A DNA stretch of 64,000 nucleotides from Haliscomenobacter hydrossis DSM 1100 (GTDB lineage: Bacteria; Bacteroidota; Bacteroidia; Chitinophagales; Saprospiraceae). The position numbers and the translations under genes were made by a program. Below the pieces are notes generated by a model. The model was not told the DNA's origin. It saw only the letters and a program-made list of their open reading frames with translations, and did not search any database. The stretch is taken from contig NC_015510.1 of assembly GCF_000212735.1 (NCBI RefSeq), positions 1,674,001-1,738,000 on the forward strand, given 5' to 3'. Shown one piece after another: positions 23,443 to 32,300 of the stretch. Positions within the stretch are counted from its first letter, which is position 1, and the number at the start of each line of letters is the position of its first letter.

Positions 23443-25593
23443 TCATACCATCCCGACCAAATCCCCCACCAATTCGCTGTCCTTCACCAATTCCTCCAAA
23501 CGTTTCGGAATGCGGAAGCGCGAGCCATATTTGCCGCGCAAATCTTTGCAGCGGGCAATAAAAGCCTCTACCCCATAATCGGCGATGTATTGAATGGTGC
23601 CCCCTTTAAATGAAGGAAAACCCCATCCATAAATACTGCCCAAATTGGCCGCCGCAATCGAATTGATCACCCCCTCCTGCATGCACCACACCGCCTCCAG
23701 AACCTGGGAAATGAGCAACCGATCAATCAATTCCTGGCGGTCGAAATTGCTGAGTTGTGGGCCAAAATGGGTGCTCAACTCGGGCCAAAGCTGGCGTTGA
23801 CCATCTTCGGCGTAGGTATAAAAACCTGCTTTTTTGTGCCGTCCGGGGCGCTGGAGTTCTTGCAGCATTTTATCGAGTGCTTCTACCGCCGGGTGCGGGA
23901 TGTACTTGGGGCCGTAGTGTTCCCCCGCCTGGCTTTCGTAATTGAACACCAGGTTGAGGCCCAGGTCATCAGCCATGGCCAGGGCACCTTTGGGCATACC
24001 CGCCTGCCGACCCAGGTTTTCAATCAAGGCCGGAGGATAGCCCTCTTTGAGCATCGTGATGCCCTCCAGGATGTAGGTGTTTTGCACCCGTGCCGCATAA
24101 AAACCCCAATCGTCTTTGACAATGATGGGCGTTTTTTGAATCGCTTTTACAAAGTCGAAGGCACGCGCAACGGTTTCCTCCGAAGTGCGGGCACCGCGTA
24201 CAATCTCCACCAGCGGCACTTCATCGGCGGGGTGAAAAAAGTGGAGACCCACGTAATTGTCGGGACGCATGGATACTTCGGCCAATTTGGTGATCGGAAT
24301 CGACACCGTATTGCTGGCCATAAACGAGTACTCGTCCATAAAAACCTCCGCCTCTTTGGTCACTTTTTGTTTGACCATCGCGTTTTCAAATACCGCTTCA
24401 ATCACGAGGTCACAGGTTTCAAACTCGCGGGGATCTTCGGTAGTGACAATGCGGTGCATCATTTTATCCCCCTCGGCTTTGGTCATCTCGCCGGATTGGA
24501 TGAGTGGATGGAGTTTGTTGCGCACATAATCCCGCCCACGCTCAGCGATGAGTTTGGATACGTCTTTCATCACCACGTCCAGGCCGTTTTGCAAACAAGC
24601 GTAGGCGATGCCCGATCCCATGAGTCCACCCGCCCCGATGATGCCCACTTTTTTAGGCCGAAACTTGCCAAATCCCTTGGGCCGATTGAGGCCGTGTTTG
24701 ATGTAATTGCTGTCGAACCAAAAGGCTTTGATCATGTTTTTGCACTGCTTGCTCATGACCAGTTGGGTGTAGTAACGGCTTTCGATGCGTTCGGCGGTAT
24801 CAAAATCTACCTTGGAGCCTTCTGACAATACGTTGAGAATGGCTTGTGGTGCCGGGTAATTGTGGTGGGTTTTAGCCGCTAACCGAGCCGCTTCCGCCCG
24901 AACGTATTCAGCCGCAGTGGCTTCTTTGGCCGAGCCACCGGGGATGCTTTGCCCGGTCTGATCCCAGGGACGGCGACTTTCTTTGTTGCTGAGTAGCCAA
25001 TCTTTGGCCATCTCCAACATCTCTTTTTGATTGGGAGCCAAATCGTCGATGATGCCCGCTTGCAGCGCCTCCCGGGGGGAGTAACGTTGACCACTGCTTA
25101 GAATGTGGAAGGCTTTTTCGATCCCCAACAACCACATCAGGCGCACAATCCCTCCGCCACCGGGGATCAAGCCCAGTTCCACTTCGGGCAAACCCAATAC
25201 CGTACGTTTGTCATTGACGGCAATGCGGTGGTGACAAGCCAGCGCCACTTCAAAACCCGTACCGATGGCACTGCCATTGAGCGCGGCCACCACTGCTACG
25301 CCGGGACTTTCCAGTTCGCGCAGGAATTTTTTCATTTTTTCACAAAAAGCAAAAACCTCTGCCGGGTCGTGGGTTTGGTACAAATATTCCAGATCTCCTC
25401 CCGCCAAAAAGGTTTTTTTGCCCGAAGTCAAAATCACCCCGCGGAGTGTGCCCCGCTTTTTGTCGGCTTTCAATTGTTCCACCACCGGAACAAATGCCTC
25501 GAAGATCTCGTGGTTGATCACGTTCATGGGCCGCCCTTTCATGTCCAGGGTAAGGGTGACGATGTTGTCGGTATCTTTTTTGTAATAAATCAT
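23443..25593 (-). CDS. fadJ: Fatty-acid oxidation multienzyme: enoyl-CoA hydratase / 3-hydroxyacyl-CoA dehydrogenase
   Basis: 716 residues from the ATG at 25593; upstream codons of the frame run through a hairpin and are rejected. N-terminal crotonase domain (about 1-190) with GGDLEYLYQTH for the oxyanion hole and P-E-V-E-L-G-L-I-P-G-G-G-G. NAD-binding 3-hydroxyacyl-CoA dehydrogenase domain from about 310 (VGIIGAGGLMGSGIAYAC), with catalytic His in VGLHFFHPADEVPLVEIV, then the C-terminal helical domain. It carries out two consecutive steps of beta-oxidation and pairs with the thiolase immediately upstream. FadB or FadJ cannot be told apart by eye; the symbol is a best fit. Confidence 0.92.
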   Translation of the reverse strand: MIYYKKDTDNIVTLTLDMKGRPMNVINHEIFEAFVPVVEQLKADKKRGTLRGVILTSGKKTFLAGGDLEYLYQTHDPAEVFAFCEKMKKFLRELESPGVAVVAALNGSAIGTGFEVALACHHRIAVNDKRTVLGLPEVELGLIPGGGGIVRLMWLLGIEKAFHILSSGQRYSPREALQAGIIDDLAPNQKEMLEMAKDWLLSNKESRRPWDQTGQSIPGGSAKEATAAEYVRAEAARLAAKTHHNYPAPQAILNVLSEGSKVDFDTAERIESRYYTQLVMSKQCKNMIKAFWFDSNYIKHGLNRPKGFGKFRPKKVGIIGAGGLMGSGIAYACLQNGLDVVMKDVSKLIAERGRDYVRNKLHPLIQSGEMTKAEGDKMMHRIVTTEDPREFETCDLVIEAVFENAMVKQKVTKEAEVFMDEYSFMASNTVSIPITKLAEVSMRPDNYVGLHFFHPADEVPLVEIVRGARTSEETVARAFDFVKAIQKTPIIVKDDWGFYAARVQNTYILEGITMLKEGYPPALIENLGRQAGMPKGALAMADDLGLNLVFNYESQAGEHYGPKYIPHPAVEALDKMLQELQRPGRHKKAGFYTYAEDGQRQLWPELSTHFGPQLSNFDRQELIDRLLISQVLEAVWCMQEGVINSIAAANLGSIYGWGFPSFKGGTIQYIADYGVEAFIARCKDLRGKYGSRFRIPKRLEELVKDSELVGDLVGMV

Positions 25594-25605
25594 TTTCGTA
25601 AAATT

Positions 25606-25689
25606 ATGTAGGGGCAACCCTATGTGGTTGCCCAATCCTCGGATGTGGTTGCACAATCCTCGGGCAACCACATAGGGTTGCCCCTACAT
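25606..25689. repeat. Perfect 28-base inverted repeat overlapping the thiolase stop
   Basis: Arms 25606-25633 and 25662-25689 are perfectly complementary (GTAGGGGCAACCC type). The right arm contains the thiolase stop codon and last codons. The left part and the loop hold two 22-base direct copies of a GTGGTTGC-CAATCCTCGG unit with two differences (about 25621-25642 and 25643-25664). It separates thiolase from fadJ. Confidence 0.92.
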
Positions 25690-26889
25690 GCGTTCGATGA
25701 TGGTGGCGACGCCCATTCCGCCACCCACACAAAGGGTCACCAGGCCAGTACTGAGGCCCCTTCTTTCCAGCTCGTCCAGTAGTGTACCCATCAAAATCGC
25801 ACCCGTTGCACCCAGCGGATGCCCCATGGCGATGGCACCACCATTCACATTCAAGCGGTCGTGCGGGATGTCGAGGTCGCGTTGAAACTTCAGGACTACC
25901 GCTGCAAAGGCCTCGTTGCATTCCCAGAGGTCAATGTCTTTGGCCGTCATTTTGGCCCGTTTTAAAGCTTGTAATGCCGCAGGGCCAGGGCCAGTAAGCA
26001 TCAGGGTAGGTTCTACCCCAGCATTGCCGATCGACAGGATACGCGCACGGGGTTTAAGCCCCAGGGCGGCACCTTTTTCTTTGTCGCCCATCAGTACCAA
26101 TGCCGCCGCATCTACAATGCCCGAGGAATTACCGGCGGTATGGACGTGGTTGATTTTTTCCAACAAAGGATACTTGTGCAAGGCCATCTCGTCAAAGCCC
26201 AAAGCGCCTGCACTGGCAAATGAAGGCCGCAAACGTTGCAAAATGGCCTCATCGGTATCAGGGCGGGCGTATTCGTCGTGGGCCAAAATGGGCAATCCAT
26301 TGCGGTCGTAAATGGGGATGATTGACTTGGCAAAAAACCCAGCTTGTGCAGCCGCAGCGGCACGTTGGTGGCTATGCAAAGCAAAAGCATCTACATCTTC
26401 ACGAGTGAAACCCTCAATGGTGGCGATGAGGTCGGCGGAAATGCCTTGCGGAATGTAGTCAGCGCGGTTGATCAACTCGGGATCGTACATCAGTGGGCCA
26501 GCGTCACTCCCCATGGGTACACGGCTCATACTTTCCACGCCACCTGCGACCATCAGGCCACTCCAGCCAATTTTGATTTTTGCAGCGGCCAGGTTGATGG
26601 CTTCCAGGCCGGAGGCACAGAAACGATTGATGGTAAGTCCCCCTACCCGCTCACTCCAACCACAATGGATCAGCGCCGCTTTGGCAATGTTGAAACCCTG
26701 ATCGTCGGTTGGGGTTACACAACCAATGATAACATCTTCTACTTCATTGGTATCCAATTGATTGCGCGTGCGTAGGTTTTCCAGGGCGGTGCCCAGCAAA
26801 TCCAGGGGTTTGATTTCGTATAATGATCCGTTGGTTTTTCCACGGCCGCGCGGTGTGCGCAGGGCGTCGAAAATAAAGGCATCGGACAT
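25684..26889 (-). CDS. Thiolase (acetyl-CoA acyltransferase)
   Basis: 401 residues. Catalytic Cys91 in NRFCASG, His in HTAGNSSG and GGAIAMGHPLGATGA, and the second catalytic Cys387 in TLCVGGGMG. It cleaves 3-ketoacyl-CoA in beta-oxidation, or condenses acetyl-CoA in reverse. The adjacent fadJ-type gene in the same direction makes the degradative role likely (FadA/FadI equivalent). The last two codons and the stop lie in the right arm of a perfect hairpin, so the extreme C terminus is dictated by the repeat. Confidence 0.93.
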   Translation of the reverse strand: MSDAFIFDALRTPRGRGKTNGSLYEIKPLDLLGTALENLRTRNQLDTNEVEDVIIGCVTPTDDQGFNIAKAALIHCGWSERVGGLTINRFCASGLEAINLAAAKIKIGWSGLMVAGGVESMSRVPMGSDAGPLMYDPELINRADYIPQGISADLIATIEGFTREDVDAFALHSHQRAAAAAQAGFFAKSIIPIYDRNGLPILAHDEYARPDTDEAILQRLRPSFASAGALGFDEMALHKYPLLEKINHVHTAGNSSGIVDAAALVLMGDKEKGAALGLKPRARILSIGNAGVEPTLMLTGPGPAALQALKRAKMTAKDIDLWECNEAFAAVVLKFQRDLDIPHDRLNVNGGAIAMGHPLGATGAILMGTLLDELERRGLSTGLVTLCVGGGMGVATIIERM

Positions 26890-26918
26890 GAGCAGGTATG
26901 GTTTTGGCTACACTGAAC

Positions 26919-27026
26919 ATTTTTATTTCGCGCAGATGCTACACAGATTTCTTCGCAGATTTTGCACAGATTGTTCTGTGTTAAATCTGTGTTTAAATCT
27001 GCGTCAAATCTGTGCGAACTAAAAAT
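26919..27026. repeat. GCACAGAT-unit inverted repeat between GH30 and thiolase
   Basis: Ends ATTTTTA / TAAAAAT (26919 and 27026) enclose arms made of CGCAGAT, ACACAGATTT and GCACAGATT units that pair imperfectly. It belongs to the broad CACAGAT class seen at 10747-10886 and 33572-33653. It lies 71 bases past the GH30 stop and upstream of the thiolase. Confidence 0.8.
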
Positions 27027-27096
27027 GTATAATAACGTAGAATTTGAGGTAAAGTTACGGACTTTGGGTGATAGCAGGGTGTTTTTTCACCACAGT

Positions 27097-28500
27097 TTAC
27101 CAAACCAAAGTAGCCACGGCTCCGTCCGCCAACTTATGGACAAAACCCGTTTTACCCGCACTCACCCGAAACTCAACTTCGTCTCCCCCATCATTCACAA
27201 TCAGTAAGACCGTACTACCATCGGGGTTTTTGAACGCGACATTGGCCAATGAAAGGGCCGTATTCGATGCAATGCGTTTGGCACCTGGCTGCACAAACTT
27301 GGAGGCGTGGGCAATGATGTAATAGGCCGGATTGCGGGTTATTGCGTCAGCATCCAGGGTCACGACCCCCAAACATTCGGTGCAGCCCCCGTCGGTATGG
27401 GGGCCCCATTGCGGATTTGAGGCGAGGTTCCATTCCAGCACATTTTTGGCCCAGTTGCGCGGCGCGCCAATCATCAGATTTTTGATGTGCCAACGTAGGT
27501 CACCCGCCATGTTGCCCGGTGCGCCAATCCACTGTTCGGTGAAGTACAGGTTTTTGTCGGGATGGGCTGCGTGCACCTCTGATAGCGCGTCGATGGTTCC
27601 GCCATACAGGTGAAAGGCCGAGCCATCGATGTATTTTTTGGCCAATGGATCGTTGAGGATGGCGATGGGATAATCGGGGCGATCGGCATTGTGGTCGTAA
27701 ATGAGGATTTTGGTTTTGAGTCCATTTTTGACAAAAGCTGGCCCCAGGTGGTTTTTCACAAAATTAGCCTGCTCGTGGGCGTACATCAACAGGGACGGAT
27801 TGTTGCCGGGGTGTAGGGGTTCGTTTTGTACCGTAAGCGCATCGATAACAATGCCCTCGCTGCGCATGGCTTTGATGTATTTGACCAAATAGAGGGCGTA
27901 AGCGGCGTAGTATTCCGGCTTCAAACTGCCGCCTTTGGAGTTGCCGTTGGTTTTCATCCAGGTGGGTGGCGACCAGGGTGAAGCCATAATTTTGATGGCG
28001 GGATTGATGCGCAGGATTTCTTTGAGGATGGGCAAAAATGTCGCGCGATCCGGCTCCAGGCTGAATTTCAACTGCTGTGGGTCGGTTTGTCCATCTGGCA
28101 AATCATTGTAGCTAAAAGCATGATCGCTCAAATCCGAAGCCCCCACACTGATGCGCAGATAGCTGATGCCAATGCTACCGGGTGCCTTGGGATTGAACAG
28201 TTCCTGGAGCAGTTCGGCGCGTTTTTCAGCGCTCATTTTTGCCAAAACTTGAGCACTACCTCCGGTCAGGGTACAGCCAAAACCATCCATGGATTGGAAG
28301 GTTTTAAGGCCGTCAATGAAGATGCAAGGCAGGGTTTCGTTGCCTTTGAGGGGGGAGGTGGTGATGGTCGATTTTTGGAGAAAAAGATTGCTGGCAGGAT
28401 GGGTAACCCAGCTTTGGATTTGGGCAAATGTTCTAGAAGGAAATACGTTGAAGCTGCAAGCGAGCACAAGGATAACGAGCTGTTGTTTTTTAGTGCACAT
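27097..28500 (-). CDS. Glycoside hydrolase family 30 (glucosylceramidase-like)
   Basis: 467 residues. Signal peptide at about 1-27. The (beta/alpha)8 barrel carries the acid/base Glu227 in LTVQNEP and the nucleophile Glu322 in LYFTEQW, as in GH30. S-P-W-S-P-P-T-W-M-K-T-N (about 174-185) and F-G-C-T-L-T-G-G near the start are also typical, and a small beta-sandwich closes the chain. GH30 enzymes act on beta-glucosidic, beta-xylosidic or beta-1,6-glucan links; the substrate is not readable. It is divergent from the GH95 gene with an 82-base shared promoter region, so the pair may act on one glycan. Confidence 0.92.
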   Translation of the reverse strand: MCTKKQQLVILVLACSFNVFPSRTFAQIQSWVTHPASNLFLQKSTITTSPLKGNETLPCIFIDGLKTFQSMDGFGCTLTGGSAQVLAKMSAEKRAELLQELFNPKAPGSIGISYLRISVGASDLSDHAFSYNDLPDGQTDPQQLKFSLEPDRATFLPILKEILRINPAIKIMASPWSPPTWMKTNGNSKGGSLKPEYYAAYALYLVKYIKAMRSEGIVIDALTVQNEPLHPGNNPSLLMYAHEQANFVKNHLGPAFVKNGLKTKILIYDHNADRPDYPIAILNDPLAKKYIDGSAFHLYGGTIDALSEVHAAHPDKNLYFTEQWIGAPGNMAGDLRWHIKNLMIGAPRNWAKNVLEWNLASNPQWGPHTDGGCTECLGVVTLDADAITRNPAYYIIAHASKFVQPGAKRIASNTALSLANVAFKNPDGSTVLLIVNDGGDEVEFRVSAGKTGFVHKLADGAVATLVW

Positions 28501-28543
28501 GTAGCGATGTTTTAAATGAGTAGGGCAAGTCTAAGAAAAATAC

Positions 28544-28559
28544 TATACTTGGAGGTATA
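28544..28559. promoter_or_regulatory. TATAC-(6)-GTATA inverted repeat between GH30 and GH95
   Basis: Short inverted repeat in the 82-base divergent intergenic region. Nearby, 28524-28534 holds the 11-mer GGCAAGTCTAA, which also forms the core of the operator at 22253-22288. A regulatory role is possible for either; neither is proven. Confidence 0.3.
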
Positions 28560-28582
28560 TTTCTTAACCAAAGCCTTCAATC

Positions 28583-31039
28583 GTGCGCCATAACCTGCTA
28601 ACCTTAATCTGTTTTTTAACCCTTTTGTCCCACTTTGTAAACGCTCAAAGTTTTGACCAACCCAATTTCAACCCCAGCACCGTACTTTGGTACAAAGAAC
28701 CCGCCCAAAAATGGGAAGAAGCCCTGCCCGTAGGCAATGGCCGCCTGGGCGCCATGGTTTTTGGCAAATCCGGCGAAGAACGCATTCAACTGAACGAAGA
28801 AACCTACTGGACGGGCGGCCCCTACTCTACCGTGGTCAAAGGGGGGCATGAGGTGCTGCCCGAGATTCAAAAATACGTTTTTGAGGGCAAAATGCTCAAG
28901 GCGCACAACCTCTTTGGGCGTCGCACGATGGGCTATCCCGTGGAGCAACAGAAGTACCAAAGCCTGGCCAACCTCCACCTCTTTTTTGCGGAAGCAGAAC
29001 CCGCTACCGTTTACAAACGCTGGCTCGATTTGGAGACCGGCATTACTTCGGTGGAGTATCGGGTGCAGGAGGTTCGATACCGCCGCGATGTGTTTGTTTC
29101 TGCGCCCGATCAGGTGGTCGTGCTGCGCTTGACGGCCTCTGAAGCGCAAAAAATCAGCTTTAAAGCCAACCTGCGCGGCGTGCGCAACCCCGCCCATTCC
29201 AATTACGGCACGGACTATTTTACCATGGATCCCTACGGCCAGGATGGTTTAATGCTGAAAGGAAAATCTTCGGACTACCTCGGTGTGGAAGGAAAATTGC
29301 GCTTTGAAGGCCAGGTAAAAGTAGTGGCCGAAGGCGGCACGGTACGTACCGATGACGTCGATTTATGGGTGGAAAAAGCCGACGCGGTGACGGTCTATTT
29401 TACCGCCGCCACCAATTTTGTCAATTACCACGATGTGAGTGCCGATCCACACGCCCGGGTTGAGGCAGTTTGGAAAAATATGGCGGGCAAATCCTATCCC
29501 CAAATCCGCGATGCCGCCGTCAAAGACCACCAAAAATACTTTCAGCGCACGACTTTGCAGCTGGAAATCGCGGCCAGTTCTTATTTGCCCACCAATGAGC
29601 GGATGCTCAACATTCAAAAAACTGCCGACCCTAGTTTGGCTGCCTTATGCTACAACTTTGGCCGCTATTTGTTGATTGGGTCTTCCCGCCCCGGCACCCA
29701 GCCCGCCAACCTGCAAGGCATCTGGAACAACGACATGAATCCCGCCTGGGATTCCAAATACACCACCAACATCAACACGGAGATGAATTACTGGCCCGCA
29801 GAAACGGGCAATTTGCCGGAATGTGTGGAACCCCTTATCCAGATGGTCAAAGAATTGATGGATCAAGGCAGCCAGGTGGCCAAAGAACACTACGGTTGTC
29901 GCGGCTGGGTGTTCCACCAAAATACCGATTTGTGGCGGGTAGCCGCGCCGATGGATGGCCCGAGTTGGGGTACGTTCACCACGGGTGGTGCCTGGTTGTG
30001 TACACAGTTGTGGGAGCATTACCTGTTCTCGATGGACAAGGAATACCTGAAGGAAATTTACCCGGTCATGCAGGGTTCGGTGCAGTTTTTTATGGATTTT
30101 CTGGTCGAAACACCCGATAAAAAATGGCTGGTCACCAATCCTTCCACCTCTCCCGAAAATTTCCCGGCCAGCCCTGGGAATCAACCCTATTTTGACGAAG
30201 TGACCGGGATGAACCTGCCGGGTACCACCATTTGTTATGGCTCTTCGATTGACATGCAAATTCTGTCCGACTTGTTTGGCTACTACGTACAAGCTTCCGC
30301 ACTGTTACAGGTAGATCAGGAATTTGCGGCAAAAGTGGCGGCGGCTCGCAAACGTTTCCCTCCGCCTCAAATTGGCAAAGATGGGGCTTTACAAGAATGG
30401 GCCGAAGATTGGGGGCAACTGGAAAAAGCGCACCGGCACTATTCACATTTATACGGCTTGTATCCGGGCAATGTGTTGTCCACCTGGCGCACGCCGCAAT
30501 GGATTGCAGGGGTAAAACAAGTATTGGAGCAACGGGGAGACGAAGCTTCGGGCTGGTCACGCGCCTGGAAAATGTGCCTTTGGGCACGGCTTTACGATGG
30601 TGATCGATTGGATAAAATCTTCAAAGGATACCTCAAAGACCAGGCTTACCCGCAGTTGTTTGCCAAGTGTTACACTCCCATGCAGGTGGATGGTTCTTTT
30701 GGCGTAGCCGCAGGGGTGATGGAGGCTTTGGTGCAGTCGCACGAAGGGCGGATCCACTTATTGCCCGCCTTGCCTTCGGCCTGGCATACCGGAAGTTTGA
30801 ATGGCACGCGGGTGCGTGGAGGTTTTTTACTGGATTTTTCCTGGAAAGCGGGGAAAGTGCAGCAGGCCAAATTGGTGTCGAACGCGGGGCAGAGTTGTCG
30901 CTTGAAAATTGCTGAAGGGAAGCTGCAAATTACGCAAGGAGGGAAAGCCGTCAGCGGCAAATTGATGGAAGATGGGTCGGTCAGTTTTCCGACTCAAGCT
31001 GGCAAGGAATATTTGGTTAAAATACTAGACTTGAGGTAA
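28583..31039 (+). CDS. Glycoside hydrolase family 95 (alpha-L-fucosidase-type)
   Basis: 818 residues from a GTG start; no ATG fits and the signal peptide (LLTLICFLTLLSHFVNAQ) begins right after it. The N-terminal beta domain shows WEEALPVGNGRLGAMVFG and LNEETYWTGGP, the usual GH95 opening. The (alpha/alpha)6 barrel carries TNINTEMNYWPAE around residue 400, which matches the catalytic Asn pair of the 1,2-alpha-L-fucosidase family, and G-S-R-P-G-T-Q-P-A-N-L-Q-G-I-W-N just before it. The C-terminal beta domain holds LLPALPSAW. It removes fucose or related alpha-L sugars from glycans, probably in the periplasm or at the surface. Partner of the divergent GH30. Confidence 0.94.
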   Translation: MRHNLLTLICFLTLLSHFVNAQSFDQPNFNPSTVLWYKEPAQKWEEALPVGNGRLGAMVFGKSGEERIQLNEETYWTGGPYSTVVKGGHEVLPEIQKYVFEGKMLKAHNLFGRRTMGYPVEQQKYQSLANLHLFFAEAEPATVYKRWLDLETGITSVEYRVQEVRYRRDVFVSAPDQVVVLRLTASEAQKISFKANLRGVRNPAHSNYGTDYFTMDPYGQDGLMLKGKSSDYLGVEGKLRFEGQVKVVAEGGTVRTDDVDLWVEKADAVTVYFTAATNFVNYHDVSADPHARVEAVWKNMAGKSYPQIRDAAVKDHQKYFQRTTLQLEIAASSYLPTNERMLNIQKTADPSLAALCYNFGRYLLIGSSRPGTQPANLQGIWNNDMNPAWDSKYTTNINTEMNYWPAETGNLPECVEPLIQMVKELMDQGSQVAKEHYGCRGWVFHQNTDLWRVAAPMDGPSWGTFTTGGAWLCTQLWEHYLFSMDKEYLKEIYPVMQGSVQFFMDFLVETPDKKWLVTNPSTSPENFPASPGNQPYFDEVTGMNLPGTTICYGSSIDMQILSDLFGYYVQASALLQVDQEFAAKVAAARKRFPPPQIGKDGALQEWAEDWGQLEKAHRHYSHLYGLYPGNVLSTWRTPQWIAGVKQVLEQRGDEASGWSRAWKMCLWARLYDGDRLDKIFKGYLKDQAYPQLFAKCYTPMQVDGSFGVAAGVMEALVQSHEGRIHLLPALPSAWHTGSLNGTRVRGGFLLDFSWKAGKVQQAKLVSNAGQSCRLKIAEGKLQITQGGKAVSGKLMEDGSVSFPTQAGKEYLVKILDLR

Positions 31040-31101
31040 GTTGATAATCAGGCAATTGATAAAATTTATATTCAAGCAAGTTGGTGATTTTTTGAGTACA
31101 T

Positions 31102-31208
31102 GAATACATGACTTTAGAGTTTAGAAGTAGGCTACCGCAGCAACTCTGACACAGCCTTAATCTAAGTCGCTGCGGTAGCTCAGTTCTAAACTCGTAACTC
31201 ATGTATTC
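31102..31208. repeat. Long inverted repeat between GH95 and dienelactone hydrolase genes
   Basis: Three stacked stems: GAATACATGA (31102-31111 with 31199-31208), GAGTTTAGAA (31117-31126 with 31184-31193) and GCTACCGCAGC (31131-31141 with 31169-31179). It lies between convergent genes. To its right, 31286-31311 holds an unpaired half of the CTGTGGTGAA repeat family. Confidence 0.88.
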
Positions 31209-31328
31209 GAAACTCTTAACTCAAAAGAGCCTTAATCACCGCATAATTCTCATATCTTCAACAATTTATGAAAATTAATTTATGTAAATCTGTGGAATCT
31301 GTGGTGAAGAAATCTCCTTAGGCGAGTA

Positions 31329-32207
31329 TTACACCCCAAATTTCTGCTTCAAATACCCAATCGCTATGTCGTAAGCTTCTTTAGACATGGCTGGGTCATG
31401 CTTGGGGTTGCTGGGGTTGGCAAAACCATGCACCCCTCCGAAGATTTTGTAGTTCAAACTTTTGCCCGCCGTTTTCATATTGGCAGCAAAGTCTTCAATG
31501 ACCTTTTTAGAGATGTATTCTTCGGTAGCAAACAGGCCCAGTACATCGCTATTCAGGGTTTTCAGTTTTTCTACATCCTGTACCGGCATGCCGTAATACA
31601 TCACGGAGCCAACAGTTTGTTTGCCGCCCAGAATGGCCGACTTCAAAGACCAGCCGCCGCCAAAGCACCAACCCACGTTGGCAATTTTGGCTTTTTTGCC
31701 CGCCATCATCATGGCACCTTTCACGATGCTCTCCAGGCGTGTTTCCTGAACACCGCGCATGAAGCCACCCGCTTCTTTGGGGTCAGACGTGACCTTGCCA
31801 TCGTACATGTCGAGGGCAATTACGTTGACGGCACCACCCAGGTCGGTGTAAAAAATATCCGACTGCTTTTTGATGTAGTCGTTCAAGCCCCACCATTCCT
31901 GGTAAACAAACAACCACTTCTTCGATTTTTTCTTGGCTTTGATCATGTAGCCATTGGCCGTTTGTCCATCCGGCGTTTTGAAATTTACACTGCTGCCCAT
32001 TTCAGCGTAGTCCAGGGGCAGTGGAGAAGGGTGTAAGGCTACAAATTTGGGGTCATCCACAAAGGCGGCCATGCCCTCGTTGTCGTTGTGGCACATCGGC
32101 ATGGGTGCATCGACAGGATTTACGGCAGGTGTATTGTACCGAATCGGTTGAAAAACGGTCAACAGGCTCAGTACAATAGACAGGGAGGAAATGAGAAAAT
32201 AGTTCAT
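31329..32207 (-). CDS. Exported dienelactone hydrolase-family protein
   Basis: 292 residues, alpha/beta hydrolase. N-terminal hydrophobic signal or anchor (residues 4-20). Nucleophile Cys181 in G-W-C-F-G-G-G-W and catalytic His260 in GGVHGFANP. The acid position is F-A-T-E-E-Y where the family usually has Asp, so Glu229 or Glu230 may serve instead. E-W-W-G-L-N matches the dienelactone hydrolase Glu-36-type motif. Members hydrolyse dienelactones or other small esters; many exported Bacteroidota members have no known substrate. Convergent with the GH95 gene. Confidence 0.87.
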   Translation of the reverse strand: MNYFLISSLSIVLSLLTVFQPIRYNTPAVNPVDAPMPMCHNDNEGMAAFVDDPKFVALHPSPLPLDYAEMGSSVNFKTPDGQTANGYMIKAKKKSKKWLFVYQEWWGLNDYIKKQSDIFYTDLGGAVNVIALDMYDGKVTSDPKEAGGFMRGVQETRLESIVKGAMMMAGKKAKIANVGWCFGGGWSLKSAILGGKQTVGSVMYYGMPVQDVEKLKTLNSDVLGLFATEEYISKKVIEDFAANMKTAGKSLNYKIFGGVHGFANPSNPKHDPAMSKEAYDIAIGYLKQKFGV

Positions 32208-32300
32208 CGTTAAGGCAATTTTTGGTTAGACTATAACATCAGGCAACTGAGTTGCCATGGGCAATCGAACATTTTGGGGCGCAAAAAGTTTTGGCTTCGA

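Noticed and set aside
23755-24825. 356-codon plus-strand frame
   Set aside because: Antisense to the FadJ-type multienzyme, whose active-site motifs are all intact; the shadow protein is low-complexity in His and Phe.
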